A stretch of DNA of 53,662 bases. Source: an uncultured Aquimarina sp. (GTDB lineage Bacteria; Bacteroidota; Bacteroidia; Flavobacteriales; Flavobacteriaceae). Below the pieces are notes generated by a model. It saw nothing but the letters and a program-made list of their open reading frames with translations, was not told the origin of the DNA and made no database searches. Below are positions 8,310 to 17,293 of this stretch, piece by piece. Within the stretch, counting starts at the first letter, position 1. Every line of letters starts with the position of its first letter. Made by a program: the position numbers and the translations under genes. The DNA is taken from positions 1 to 53,662 of the forward strand of contig CANMDH010000037.1 in the NCBI GenBank assembly GCA_947496555.1, given 5' to 3'.

Positions 8310-9855
8310 AGTTACCAGCAAACTCAAAAGCCTTTTTCTTATTTCCTTTACTATCAATAAACCCAAAGTGTTTTTGCTTATGTTTCCGCCAAGGTAAACT
8401 ACCCACTACACTAGTTGGCACTTCTTCAAAATCATACAAGGTCCAGGAGAGGTAATGAATATTTTGACCTTTGATTATTTCTTGAAATTGTTTATGATAT
8501 TCAGCTTGTTTTTTTTCTGATACTCCAAAAGGGCTCCAAAACCCTTGGTTACTAGATAATCCATATTCTTGTAATACCAGAGGCTTATTTATTTTGGTAT
8601 TCAATCTTTTGTATCCTTCTTCAAAAAAATCAATATCCTGATAGTAATGAAAAGAGACTAAATCCACCTCATCCTTTAAAATATTAGCTGATGCTATATC
8701 AGACCACCCAATAGTAACCAAATGATTTGGATCATATTGTTTTATTTGAAGCATCATTTCGCGTAGCCATGCTACTACGTTTTCTTGCCCTCTACTTTCA
8801 AAATCAAGGTTAGGTTCATTTTTAATATCCCATGCTAATATCGCTTTGTGATTCTTAAACTTACTCGTTATCTGCTCTACGTGACGATGTGTCAATGTCC
8901 AATCTAATACCGAGTAGTCACCATAAAAATCAAACAAGGTAACAATTACTTTCAAGTCCTTAGCTTCAGCCTGATCTAATACCTGTCGTAACTTTTGTAA
9001 TTTCTCCCTTTTTACTGTTGCTTTTCCGAAATCTTCATACTGTAGAAAGATTCTAATGGTATTTAGCCCCATTGTTTTGATAATGTCGAGATCTTTTGCA
9101 ATCACATTCATATCAAAATCATCACCAAACATATCCCAAGGTGTTTTTTGCGGGTAATAATTGATGCCTTTTATTTGAAATTCTTGATTATCAACATAGA
9201 TTTTAGTGCCAATCACTTTGGCAATTCTCTTGGTTTGAACGTTATCTTTTGTTATCTGACTTTCTTTTTTTACTATATGCCGTATACGCCAAAAGCCATC
9301 TTCTAGCAATAACATAATCTGATAATCCGATTGTACTTCAGTTTCTAATAGGAGCTGATTTTTTTGATATATCTGTTGATATTCTTTTACATTTTTATCT
9401 GTTAATACCGCCAGCTGTCCATCTGCACTATAAAAATCTAATAACAGATTATGGTTAGTGGTAGTCCCTTTTACAATTATATCCTTTTGCTTATTTGCTT
9501 CCAGATTTTTGATGATATGTTGTTGTGCACTATTTGTGTAATAATCATCAATTCCACTGGTCAAATTGGTTTGATATGCTACTTGACGCACATACCAGGC
9601 GCTGAGGTAATCTTTTTCTATATCAAGTAGTGTTTGTTTCTCTATGAGTCTGCCTGGATTAATGGTATCTTTCCAAATTACTTTGGGAAGATATGCTTGA
9701 TCTTTATCTAATGCCAAATGTAACATCGATGACCTATCTGCTCCTGTATTGAGATATGACAATGTTTTACCAATCCCTAAAAGAATTAGTATTACAATCC
9801 CCAGAAAAGAAGAAATGATTAAAGATCTATATATGTTTTTATTCCAATTCGTCAT
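8308..9855 (-). CDS. Membrane-anchored glycoside hydrolase family 5
   Basis: The 515-aa protein has an N-terminal membrane anchor (about residues 11-30). A 150-residue region follows that ends in EDGFWRIRHIVKK, like NTF2/SnoaL-fold accessory domains. A GH5 TIM barrel spans about residues 210-510. The expected acid/base is Glu347 in DIKNEPN, and the nucleophile is Glu430 in VLQEYGLSS. FHYYQ and LSWTLYDF are further GH5 core strands. It should cut a beta-linked glycan in the periplasm or at the cell surface. Exopolysaccharide loci usually contain such a glycosidase (BcsZ, AlgL, PelA), so the substrate is probably the locus polymer. Its start overlaps the previous gene by 4 bp (ATGA), so the two are translationally coupled. 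Confidence 0.88.
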   Translation of the reverse strand: MTNWNKNIYRSLIISSFLGIVILILLGIGKTLSYLNTGADRSSMLHLALDKDQAYLPKVIWKDTINPGRLIEKQTLLDIEKDYLSAWYVRQVAYQTNLTSGIDDYYTNSAQQHIIKNLEANKQKDIIVKGTTTNHNLLLDFYSADGQLAVLTDKNVKEYQQIYQKNQLLLETEVQSDYQIMLLLEDGFWRIRHIVKKESQITKDNVQTKRIAKVIGTKIYVDNQEFQIKGINYYPQKTPWDMFGDDFDMNVIAKDLDIIKTMGLNTIRIFLQYEDFGKATVKREKLQKLRQVLDQAEAKDLKVIVTLFDFYGDYSVLDWTLTHRHVEQITSKFKNHKAILAWDIKNEPNLDFESRGQENVVAWLREMMLQIKQYDPNHLVTIGWSDIASANILKDEVDLVSFHYYQDIDFFEEGYKRLNTKINKPLVLQEYGLSSNQGFWSPFGVSEKKQAEYHKQFQEIIKGQNIHYLSWTLYDFEEVPTSVVGSLPWRKHKQKHFGFIDSKGNKKKAFEFAGN

Positions 9856-11069
9856 TTTAATGGTATCTGCGAAAACTTTTTTTGAACTCCTAAGGCTTCA
9901 ATTTTTATAGTATACTTCCCCGAAGGGTAGAAATCCTTTTTTAGGATAAATCTAGCAATCCCATCAGACGATGTTTTGATTTTAGTTTCAATACTTTTAT
10001 CCTTTTCTATTTTTAAAATCACTATTGCTCCGTCTGGAATTAATTGATCCATGAAGCTTAATAACGGGCCAACGATAATCTCACGATTATTCTTAGAAAA
10101 TTGAACATCAAATTCATTAAGGACCGATGCATATTCGAGTTGTAGTACATTGCTTTTTGCGATTCCGGGAATAAAAGCTATTACTTCCCATACATCCTGA
10201 TGATCAGGATGTAATATTTTGCCAATAGCCTGCCCATTAACAGTGCCTCCCTGTGTTTGTAAAACAACCCCTTTTTTATCTTGGATTTTAAACTCAACCA
10301 AAGTACCATCACTCACAATATTTCCATATTCATCTTTGAGGACAGAGGTGATAAATTCGGTAATTTGATTTCCGTCTGCATACGAATGTTTTCGTTGACT
10401 ATTGATCTGAAAATCTTCGGGCAGTGAAGGAAATACTTCAATCGAAAATTCTTTTGAAGCCGTCTCTCTAACTTTTGATGACAATAACATTCTTCCAGAT
10501 TGATTGTATGAGTATATAGTTGACCATCCTATCATATCCTTACTATACAAATCTTCTTCTTTTTCAGTATCCAAGAACTGATGCTTTAAGCGCATTGCAG
10601 TGCTATCTGGCAACGGATTATCATATATATCTGTAGGCACAACTACTTGCATCGTATAATCTGTACCTCCGGCTATAATACTGGGTGGCCCAACATAAGA
10701 CTCTAATTGTACTGGATTTGTAGTATTAGCCTTAACTTCTATAGTGCCTTTTAATATTGCTTTAGAATTATGCAGCAACGTATAATATATGATTCCTTTT
10801 TTATTTGAAAGAAAATCAGGTAGCATATAATTGGCTGTATCAGACTCCAATATAGTACTGCCAAATGAAGCATGTAAAAAAAGTTGAGTTTTAGCTGGAG
10901 TATTCAGCTTAAAATTCAATGCAATCGTGTCCCCTGCTTCAAATACCTTCTGTTTAGTTTCTAAAACTGCTAATACTTGTTGTGGAGTATTTAAGACTGT
11001 CGTAAAACCAATGCAACATAAAAGGAATAGGGGCAACCAAAAGATGATATGTTTTCGTTCTAAACTCAT
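9852..11069 (-). CDS. Membrane-anchored protein with Ig/invasin-like beta domains
   Basis: The 405-aa protein has an N-terminal hydrophobic helix (about residues 9-28) that serves as signal anchor or signal peptide. It continues as beta-rich segments that resemble bacterial Ig-like/invasin modules (for example AGGTDYTMQVVVPTDIYDNPLPDSTAMRLKH... and FITSVLKDEYGNIVSDGTLVEFKIQD, residues 130-280). No catalytic motif is visible. It sits between the GT-C-like protein and the GH5 with 1-bp and 4-bp overlaps, so it is part of the same complex or pathway. It may be a periplasmic carrier or scaffold for the polysaccharide. Function is inferred from context only. Confidence 0.7.
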   Translation of the reverse strand: MSLERKHIIFWLPLFLLCCIGFTTVLNTPQQVLAVLETKQKVFEAGDTIALNFKLNTPAKTQLFLHASFGSTILESDTANYMLPDFLSNKKGIIYYTLLHNSKAILKGTIEVKANTTNPVQLESYVGPPSIIAGGTDYTMQVVVPTDIYDNPLPDSTAMRLKHQFLDTEKEEDLYSKDMIGWSTIYSYNQSGRMLLSSKVRETASKEFSIEVFPSLPEDFQINSQRKHSYADGNQITEFITSVLKDEYGNIVSDGTLVEFKIQDKKGVVLQTQGGTVNGQAIGKILHPDHQDVWEVIAFIPGIAKSNVLQLEYASVLNEFDVQFSKNNREIIVGPLLSFMDQLIPDGAIVILKIEKDKSIETKIKTSSDGIARFILKKDFYPSGKYTIKIEALGVQKKFSQIPLK

Positions 11070-14000
11070 TAATTTAGGGAAGCTATATATGTATTTATTT
11101 CTATTTTAATATAACTAAATCCTTTACCATTTACAGGTAAAAGTTGATCATACTGTTGTCCTTGATCTCGACTAGGAACTATCTTTTTGCTGATTTCAGC
11201 ATTTGATAACCCATTTACAAAAACATACTCTAAGTCTTCGTTTACTAATTCTAAATGAGGAATATCCAACAACGAATAAGAAAAAAACTGCTTACGTTGT
11301 GGCCGTATTCCTTCCTCAAGATATTGATGGTCCACCCAAAGTAATTTCTTATTGGTATCATAATACGAAATCAATAATTGCGGAATCGTAACTTCTTGTA
11401 ATCCTGAATTAAAAAGAACCCCGTTTATTTTATTTTCCTGTATTGAAATATCATTAATTGCAACCTCTTTATATAGATCAGTGGTAGCCACATTTCCGGC
11501 ACATTGAAGATTAAATTTCTGAGGAATATCTTCTAAACTTATAGGTGTAAACTGATCCGGATTAAACGTTTTTGGTTTTGATTCTTTATTATTGAGCCAG
11601 GCAATACCTTCAAAATTAATACGGAAACTAGTTGTTTCCTTTGGCATCAGTTTATGTTTCATCTGGTGTTTTACATTATAAGCTGCTAATTTTTTGTCTT
11701 CTTTGCCGTATAATGTTCCCGTGACAACAACATCTGCAGGTACATTATCCACATTTTGTAATTCACCAATAATGCTGTACTGTTCTTGATGCTTAACGAT
11801 TTTTGCCGTAAGAACTTCTAAAACTGGTTGCTTAAGCACATCTTCATGATATGTTTGCTCTGAAGTAATTCTACGACGCCCGTGATTATAAAACGTTGTT
11901 CTGTTCTCGGCAAATAATTGATCTGGTGGGATATCCAAATCATAATCCAATGGTTGCATATACCAATCACCTTGCCGTCTTACCAATTCATGATAAAATG
12001 TTTTATCAATTTTTTCTAAGGGAGTGATCCATTTTGTAATTGCTTTGACCTTGGCAGTGCTATCGGTTTGCTCTGTAATTTGCACTACAATTTCATCTAG
12101 TTTTGCATAAGAACTTAATAATCCATCAGTAACTGAAACTTCGAGCATATACTGATCCAACGGTTTATTACTCTGTGGATCTATATAAGAATAGGCTCTT
12201 TTAAATTCCTTAAAATCCAACGCGTCGTAGTATGCAGCTATAACGTTTTTAGGGTTGATTTGTGTTGCATTTTTAACATAAAACGCATACATCCCAAAAC
12301 CAAAAACAAATAGCACTACAAAACCCCAGATATGGGATATCTTTACTATGTTGCCTCTAAACTTATGATATGATAGTCCGTATTTCAAATAATCGGCTGT
12401 ACTAATTTTTGAAGATTTTATAGCTCTTATCCATATCATTTGAATAGTTAACACAAAAGCTAATATGGCTGTCCCCACAGGAATCAGGCCCCACATTAAC
12501 TTTTGGAATGTAGGCACGTCTTCTTTGGGCAAAATAGTAGACAACGGAGGAACATTTAGTTTTTCCCAAACCATAATTCCATTTTCTAATTGTCGCAATC
12601 GTTGCCATCCACAGAAATATAAAATTGGATCATAGAATTTATCATTCGAAAACACATATTTTAAACTATACTTTTCTGGCACTGTTAGAAATTGTTGTAA
12701 AGAACCAATACCTTCTACTCCTCTAAATTTTGAGTTCTCTAGTCGTTCTACAGCTCTGGTAGTTAGTTCGGGGAGTCTTCTTGCAGAATGATAATTGCCA
12801 TCAACAGTCATCGCTTGCGTTTGGGTTGATAGCCAAGCCATCTGGTCTCCAAATCCAAGAGGTAAATATCGCCAATGATCATGTTGATCTTGTTTTAAGA
12901 AATTAAGAATCGGTTGCATTTTTAACTTTTGAGGCTGTGAGGGTCTAAAATATCCCAGGCTCATAGTAAATACAGCAGTAAAAATAAATGCCCCAGCCAA
13001 AACCCCTACTAAAAGTCTATGGTATGCATCTCCGAACTTTTTCTGAATGTATTGTTCTAAATCACCTTCAACAAATCGAAAAACGAATTCACCAAACATA
13101 GGTAGCGCCATAATAGAAGCCCAAAGCGTAAATCTATCCAAGGTAAGGATATTGAATGCATTCTCGCCAAGTATCATTCTTGGGATAGCTGTTGTGCCTC
13201 CTGTTCCAAGAATCGTTAGTAAAGAAATAGATAACCCAAAAAACAAATATCGCTTACTAAAAAAACGATACCATATATAAGGAAGTATACATAATAAAAC
13301 TCCCCAGGGTATCAAAAAGAATATTAATCCCGAAGACGTAGCCTCAAGAAAATTATCCCTTGAGCCATGTGGTATAGGTACTTGTGTAATTGGATTATTC
13401 TTCGTGTTGATCCAGTACGGTAAAATACAAACGATAATTAGTAATAATGACCCTAGTCCAAAACTTATGATTCTTTTAAAAAGTTTCAAGAATGTTTTTA
13501 CAAAAAGAGAAAATGTTACTTGATTAAAAGAGGAAACATGGTCTCTTGAGGCATCCATAATCACCATGCCAATCAAAGGAAAAATAAAAAATATCATCCC
13601 AAAGATCGGAGTTACGTGATGAGATGTAACTGTAACAGCAATTAAGCTAAGTGAAGTTATTAAATATCTATATGCCCCTGTTTTAATCCATAAATAGATC
13701 TCTGGCAAGGCATGCATCAAAATTGAAATACCAACAATACTTGGTAATTGCCCGAAAATATGTAGTGTTTCTAGAAAGGAAGAAGAAAAAACAGCAAGAA
13801 TAGCTGCATAACCTGCAACAGTTCTATTAGAGGTTAATAGCAATGTGAATCTATACATACCTGTAATAAAAAGTATAACTGCTATTATAGCTACCGCAAA
13901 CAAACCAAATTTCAATCCTCCAACATAAGAGAACAATGCAATAGTTTGGTGCACTAATGGTGGGTATCCCATAACGGTAAATCCAGTATACCAACGATAG

Positions 14001-14167
14001 TTCCATGGATCGAACCAACTAGTAGCATAGTGATCTGCAAAAAATAGATGAATCAAAGCATCATAGGTAGACTCTAATGTGAAAAAGATACTGGCGCAAT
14101 GAAAAACGACCCCAATGAGTAATGCGCTGATCAAATACTTATTAGTAGTTTTTTTGTCTATATCCAA
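11069..14167 (-). CDS. Large GT-C-like membrane protein (PTPS-related type)
   Basis: The 1032-aa protein has about 12 membrane helices in residues 10-430, another near 545-565 and one near 615-635. The first loop (STYDALIHLFFADHYATSWFDPWNYRWYTGF, followed by GYPPL) has the acidic and aromatic layout of GT-C transferases and of the '6-pyruvoyl-tetrahydropterin synthase-related' membrane family; the name is historical and no pterin role is implied. After the last helix, an NTF2-like region spans about residues 645-750 (NVIAAYYDALDFKEFKRAYSYID ... RRQGDWYMQPLDYD) and a beta-rich tail follows. I infer a polyprenyl-phosphate-sugar-dependent glycosyltransferase acting on the periplasmic face, fed by the divergent GT2. 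It is the first gene of a three-gene coupled operon. Confidence 0.7.
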   Translation of the reverse strand: MDIDKKTTNKYLISALLIGVVFHCASIFFTLESTYDALIHLFFADHYATSWFDPWNYRWYTGFTVMGYPPLVHQTIALFSYVGGLKFGLFAVAIIAVILFITGMYRFTLLLTSNRTVAGYAAILAVFSSSFLETLHIFGQLPSIVGISILMHALPEIYLWIKTGAYRYLITSLSLIAVTVTSHHVTPIFGMIFFIFPLIGMVIMDASRDHVSSFNQVTFSLFVKTFLKLFKRIISFGLGSLLLIIVCILPYWINTKNNPITQVPIPHGSRDNFLEATSSGLIFFLIPWGVLLCILPYIWYRFFSKRYLFFGLSISLLTILGTGGTTAIPRMILGENAFNILTLDRFTLWASIMALPMFGEFVFRFVEGDLEQYIQKKFGDAYHRLLVGVLAGAFIFTAVFTMSLGYFRPSQPQKLKMQPILNFLKQDQHDHWRYLPLGFGDQMAWLSTQTQAMTVDGNYHSARRLPELTTRAVERLENSKFRGVEGIGSLQQFLTVPEKYSLKYVFSNDKFYDPILYFCGWQRLRQLENGIMVWEKLNVPPLSTILPKEDVPTFQKLMWGLIPVGTAILAFVLTIQMIWIRAIKSSKISTADYLKYGLSYHKFRGNIVKISHIWGFVVLFVFGFGMYAFYVKNATQINPKNVIAAYYDALDFKEFKRAYSYIDPQSNKPLDQYMLEVSVTDGLLSSYAKLDEIVVQITEQTDSTAKVKAITKWITPLEKIDKTFYHELVRRQGDWYMQPLDYDLDIPPDQLFAENRTTFYNHGRRRITSEQTYHEDVLKQPVLEVLTAKIVKHQEQYSIIGELQNVDNVPADVVVTGTLYGKEDKKLAAYNVKHQMKHKLMPKETTSFRINFEGIAWLNNKESKPKTFNPDQFTPISLEDIPQKFNLQCAGNVATTDLYKEVAINDISIQENKINGVLFNSGLQEVTIPQLLISYYDTNKKLLWVDHQYLEEGIRPQRKQFFSYSLLDIPHLELVNEDLEYVFVNGLSNAEISKKIVPSRDQGQQYDQLLPVNGKGFSYIKIEINTYIASLN

Positions 14168-14225
14168 AGTGTAATTTTTCTAATAATAGATTCCCATTTT
14201 CACAGGAATGATAGTTAAATGGAAA

Positions 14226-14247
14226 CCCCAATAAAAAGGTATTGGGG
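14226..14247. other. Hairpin in the leader of the GT-C operon
   Basis: A perfect 8-bp stem, CCCCAATA / TATTGGGG with loop AAAAGG, lies 59-80 bp upstream of the minus-strand GT-C start. It is not followed by a T run in that direction, so it is more likely a leader RNA structure or protein site than a terminator. Confidence 0.4.
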
Positions 14248-14313
14248 AATTCTACTCTAATATACAATAAAGGTTTCGGTTTCGACAAATGGTAGGTCTA
14301 TCGATAAAAACCA

Positions 14314-14344
14314 TTCACCGACAGCAATTTTCCACTCATCGAAA
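14314..14344 (+). promoter_or_regulatory. Direct-repeat regulator site, copy 3
   Basis: TTCACCGACA (14314-14323) and CTCATCGAAA (14335-14344) lie 21 bp apart, as in copies 1 and 2. A weak -7-like CTAATTTC follows near 14372-14379. Then comes the leader TAATCCCAAAATAA (14386-14399), identical to the one upstream of the STAS gene. The site is between the divergent GT-C operon and the GT2 gene. Confidence 0.6.
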
Positions 14345-14405
14345 TGGTCAATTATTAACAGGCAATCATAGCTAATTTCAAGGTGTAATCCCAAAATAAT
14401 CTATC

Positions 14406-15227
14406 ATGAAAACTGGAATCATTATACCATGTTATAACGAAGAAAAGAGACTAAATGTAACCGCATTCTTAGATTTCATAAACAAAGAAAATGAGTTTCA
14501 TTTATGTTTTGTAAACGATGGCAGCGAAGATGACACTATCACTATTTTAAAGACGATACAATCTGAGAATCCTCTTAAGATTAGCGTAATCGATATAAAA
14601 AAGAACTCGGGCAAAGCTACTGCGGTAAGAGCAGGTGCAAGATATCTTCATAGTAGAGGTGACATTACCTTTATCGGGTTTATTGATGCTGATTTATCTA
14701 CCGATTTTGAGGATTTTGATGGACTTCTAAAAACCTTAAAAACTAACAATAAATTAAGTATGGTATTTGGCTCAAGAGCTAAAAATGCTTCAAATAGTAT
14801 CGAAAAAGACACAATTAGAGCATTATTTTCTAAAATCATCAAAATGTTAGTCTTTTTCATTTTAAGATTACCTATTGAAGATACACAATGTGGAGCAAAA
14901 GTGTTTAGAACGAAACTAGTTCCCGTATTGTTTAAAAGAAATTTCTTTAGCAGATGGTTATTTGATGTAGAGATATTTTTAAGAATGAAAAAACACTTCG
15001 GAAACGTAATAATTCTAAACAAAATCTATGAACAACCCCTAAAAAGATGGGTTCATATGGACGACTCTAAATTAGGATTAAAAGATTCTCTTGAAATCCC
15101 ATACCGATTATTATCAATTTGGTTTAACTATAATGTGCTTCAGAATTTAAGTTATTCTGATTCTGTCCAAATAACTGAACCCGTAGTAGAAATATTTGGG
15201 ATGCCAGTAACAGCTTTGGTAGTATGA
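14406..15227 (+). CDS. Glycosyltransferase family 2, polyprenyl-phosphate sugar synthase-like
   Basis: The 273-aa protein is a GT-A fold family 2 enzyme. It has the N-terminal IIPCYNEEKRL, CFVNDGSEDDT, the KNSGKATAVRAGARY segment near residue 66, and the metal-binding FIDADLSTD at about residues 93-101. DTQCGAKVFR and the LFDVEIFLRMK region match dolichyl/polyprenyl-phosphate glucosyltransferases. No clear C-terminal membrane helix is present, unlike many relatives. It probably makes a lipid-linked sugar donor for the divergently encoded GT-C-like protein. It has its own copy of the shared promoter and ends before a GC-rich hairpin at 15261-15292. Confidence 0.88.
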   Translation: MKTGIIIPCYNEEKRLNVTAFLDFINKENEFHLCFVNDGSEDDTITILKTIQSENPLKISVIDIKKNSGKATAVRAGARYLHSRGDITFIGFIDADLSTDFEDFDGLLKTLKTNNKLSMVFGSRAKNASNSIEKDTIRALFSKIIKMLVFFILRLPIEDTQCGAKVFRTKLVPVLFKRNFFSRWLFDVEIFLRMKKHFGNVIILNKIYEQPLKRWVHMDDSKLGLKDSLEIPYRLLSIWFNYNVLQNLSYSDSVQITEPVVEIFGMPVTALVV

Positions 15228-15260
15228 TTTATAAATCAAATGGTCATCGCCTAAAAATTG

Positions 15261-15292
15261 AGTTCTTTCGGGTAATCTACCCCGAAGGACTT
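15261..15292 (+). terminator. Possible terminator after the GT2 gene
   Basis: An imperfect stem pairs AGTTCTTTCGGGTA with TACCCCGAAGGACTT, with several G-U pairs. It lies 33 bp after the GT2 stop. The following bases (AATTTC) are only weakly T-rich, so termination is likely but not certain. Confidence 0.45.
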
Positions 15293-15528
15293 AATTTCAT
15301 ACAACTATAAAAACCTAATTTCACTAGAACTAAAAAACATAGAAAACACCAGTGAATACAAGGAATACTCAACTAAAAAAGAATTTTATTGAATAATATA
15401 TTTGAAGTAATAAAGAGAGTAATTTATCGCTTTCAGACTAAAAAAATCAAAAATTCAGTACTCCAAAACAGTACTCCGTATGAAAAAGCAGCATTTTTCA
15501 AGAAGAAAAAAACCTCTATAAACAAAAA

Positions 15529-15553
15529 TAACCACTTCATTTTGAAGTGGTTA
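15529..15553 (-). terminator. Terminator of the initiator tRNA gene
   Basis: The perfect 11-bp stem TAACCACTTCA / TGAAGTGGTTA with a 3-base loop is followed, on the minus strand, by a T-rich run (complement of 15521-15528). It starts 7 bp after the tRNA 3' end. Confidence 0.85.
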
Positions 15554-15559
15554 TCGTAG

Positions 15560-15632
15560 TAGCGGGAGCAGGACTCGAACCTGCGACCTTCGGGTTATGA
15601 GCCCGACGAGCTGCCTACTGCTCTATCCCGCG
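15560..15632 (-). tRNA. Initiator tRNA-fMet (CAU)
   Basis: This 73-nt tRNA on the minus strand has anticodon CAT in the loop GGGCTCATAACCC. The three consecutive G-C pairs closing the anticodon stem are the hallmark of initiator tRNA. The acceptor starts CGCGGGA and ends TCCCGCTA, so position 1 (C) faces T at position 72. This unpaired 1-72 end is the second initiator hallmark; E. coli has C-A. CCA is not encoded. The T arm has the usual GGTTCGAGTCC. It has its own promoter (15644-15673) and terminator. Confidence 0.95.
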
Positions 15633-15643
15633 CTATTGGACGG

Positions 15644-15673
15644 CAAATATACAACCATTTTTATTTTATACAA
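15644..15673 (-). promoter_or_regulatory. Bacteroidota sigma-A promoter of tRNA-fMet
   Basis: On the minus strand, TTG (complement of 15671-15673) is followed after 19 bp by a perfect -7 box TATATTTG (complement of 15644-15651). Transcription should start about 5-8 bp before the mature tRNA end. Confidence 0.8.
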
Positions 15674-15734
15674 CACTATTTTTATTAAAAAAGCTTAAAA
15701 ATAATACAAGTAACTTCAAATGAGTTCATTAAAA

Positions 15735-15917
15735 CTATTGATCAATACTTATTGCTTCAAAACTCACCAATTCCTGGTCCTCAAATCTAGGGTGTAACTC
15801 TATTGGATTACAGCATACCTCGCAATCCTCGACATATACCTGATATGATATTGAGGGATCGAGCAACATCGAGATTTCTTCCCAACAATACGGGCATTGA
15901 AAAAAGTGTTCAAACAT
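15735..15917 (-). CDS. CPXCG-motif cysteine-rich protein
   Basis: The 60-aa protein belongs to the CPXCG family of small zinc-ribbon-like proteins. It has CPYC at residues 8-11 and a second pair, CEVCC, near residues 32-36, which together can bind one zinc. The first pair reads CPYCW rather than CPxCG. The family has no established function. It lies only 5 bp after the stop of the TolC-type gene on the same strand, so it is probably the last gene of the efflux operon. Confidence 0.85.
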   Translation of the reverse strand: MFEHFFQCPYCWEEISMLLDPSISYQVYVEDCEVCCNPIELHPRFEDQELVSFEAISIDQ

Positions 15918-15922
15918 ATTTC

Positions 15923-17293
15923 TTAAAACTCGATATTTAATAACTGCCCGGTAAGTTGTAATAATTGTAGCTCCGCAATTTTGGCATCGTATTTTGCCGC
16001 GTTCAAATTGGTTTCAGCCAGTATTAAATTCACCTGTGCCTGCCTAAACTCTATTGACGTGATTTGCCCCAATTTAAATCGTTCCTGAGAGCGATCAAAG
16101 TTATTTTGATTAGTAATTACATTTTGTTGCTGAATATGATATACATTCAACCGATTTTCATAATTACCCAATGCATTGGCAATATCTCTTTGTACCTGTC
16201 TCTCTGTTTGATTTTTCACTAATTCCTGATTATCCAAGGTAATTTTGGCATTCTTAACTCTTGTTATAGTGTTCCCTCCGTCAAAAAGATTCCAGGTAAG
16301 GTTTACCCCTGCACTTAACGTATACGTATCGGCAACATTACCGGGGAAAAATGCAGAAGGTGGATTTCGGTTTTCGTTCCAGCCATAGGAACCGGTTAAT
16401 CCTACCGTAGGCAAATAGCCAGATTTACTGACTTTGATATCATATTCACTAATACGGATATTACTTTCATTCTGTAATAAGGTTACATTGTTTTCTGATG
16501 ATTTTTCCAAATAATCGTCTATTTCTAACCTGGATATAAAATTTACGATAGTATCAACTACAAATTGCTTTTCGAGCTCATTATCAAGAATAATATTCAA
16601 ATCTCGTTTAGAATTGGCTAATTGCTGCTTGGTATTTAATAGATTAATACTATCATTTGCTACATCCACCTGGGCATTCAAGACATTAAGTTTTGTATTT
16701 TGACCATATTCGAATTGATATCCTGCTCTTGATACCCGCTCTTTTGAGATTCGAAGTGTTTCTTCAAGGGTACTTATATTTTCCAACAAGCGAGCTACCT
16801 CATAGTACACACTGAACAGTTGTAAAATGGTATTCTCTATCGTCTCTCTGGCCTGTAATTCGGTAAGATTGTATTGCTCCTTCAATCTTTTATAATTGTA
16901 ATACCTGCCGAGTCCATCAAATAAAGTATAATTAAGATTTAAAGATGCATTGTATCGTTGTGTTTCTGCATCTTCTATCTCAATATCTGGGCGAGGCTGA
17001 CCAGTCTCGGGGTCCAGAGCTCCTTGAAAACCTGTATTGCTGGTGGCAGATTGATAGTTAGCACCTGCGTTTGCTGTTAATGATGGTAAATATCCAGAAT
17101 TAAGAATATTTTTATTGTTTTTGGATACTTCTATATTATTAGTAGCTATCAATATCCCAAAGTTATTTTCTAGGGTTAATCGTATGGCTTCATCTTTTGT
17201 TAGTTTCTGGGCTGTTAGATTTCCCGAAATTAACAATAGAAAAAGCTTCAATACAACTAGATAGCTATACTTGCAATTCGGGTTGCTGCTCAT
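15923..17293 (-). CDS. TolC family outer-membrane efflux channel
   Basis: The 456-aa protein begins with a signal peptide (about residues 9-29, ending LTAQ). It contains the two-fold repeated OEP/TolC arrangement of long helices and short barrel strands (SLNLNYTLFDGLGRYYNYKRL near residue 115; SAGVNLTWNLFDGGNTITRVKNAK near residue 330). It provides the outer-membrane exit for the RND pump encoded directly upstream. Its start overlaps the permease gene by 29 bp, implying coupled translation. Length is normal for the family. Confidence 0.92.
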   Translation of the reverse strand: MSSNPNCKYSYLVVLKLFLLLISGNLTAQKLTKDEAIRLTLENNFGILIATNNIEVSKNNKNILNSGYLPSLTANAGANYQSATSNTGFQGALDPETGQPRPDIEIEDAETQRYNASLNLNYTLFDGLGRYYNYKRLKEQYNLTELQARETIENTILQLFSVYYEVARLLENISTLEETLRISKERVSRAGYQFEYGQNTKLNVLNAQVDVANDSINLLNTKQQLANSKRDLNIILDNELEKQFVVDTIVNFISRLEIDDYLEKSSENNVTLLQNESNIRISEYDIKVSKSGYLPTVGLTGSYGWNENRNPPSAFFPGNVADTYTLSAGVNLTWNLFDGGNTITRVKNAKITLDNQELVKNQTERQVQRDIANALGNYENRLNVYHIQQQNVITNQNNFDRSQERFKLGQITSIEFRQAQVNLILAETNLNAAKYDAKIAELQLLQLTGQLLNIEF

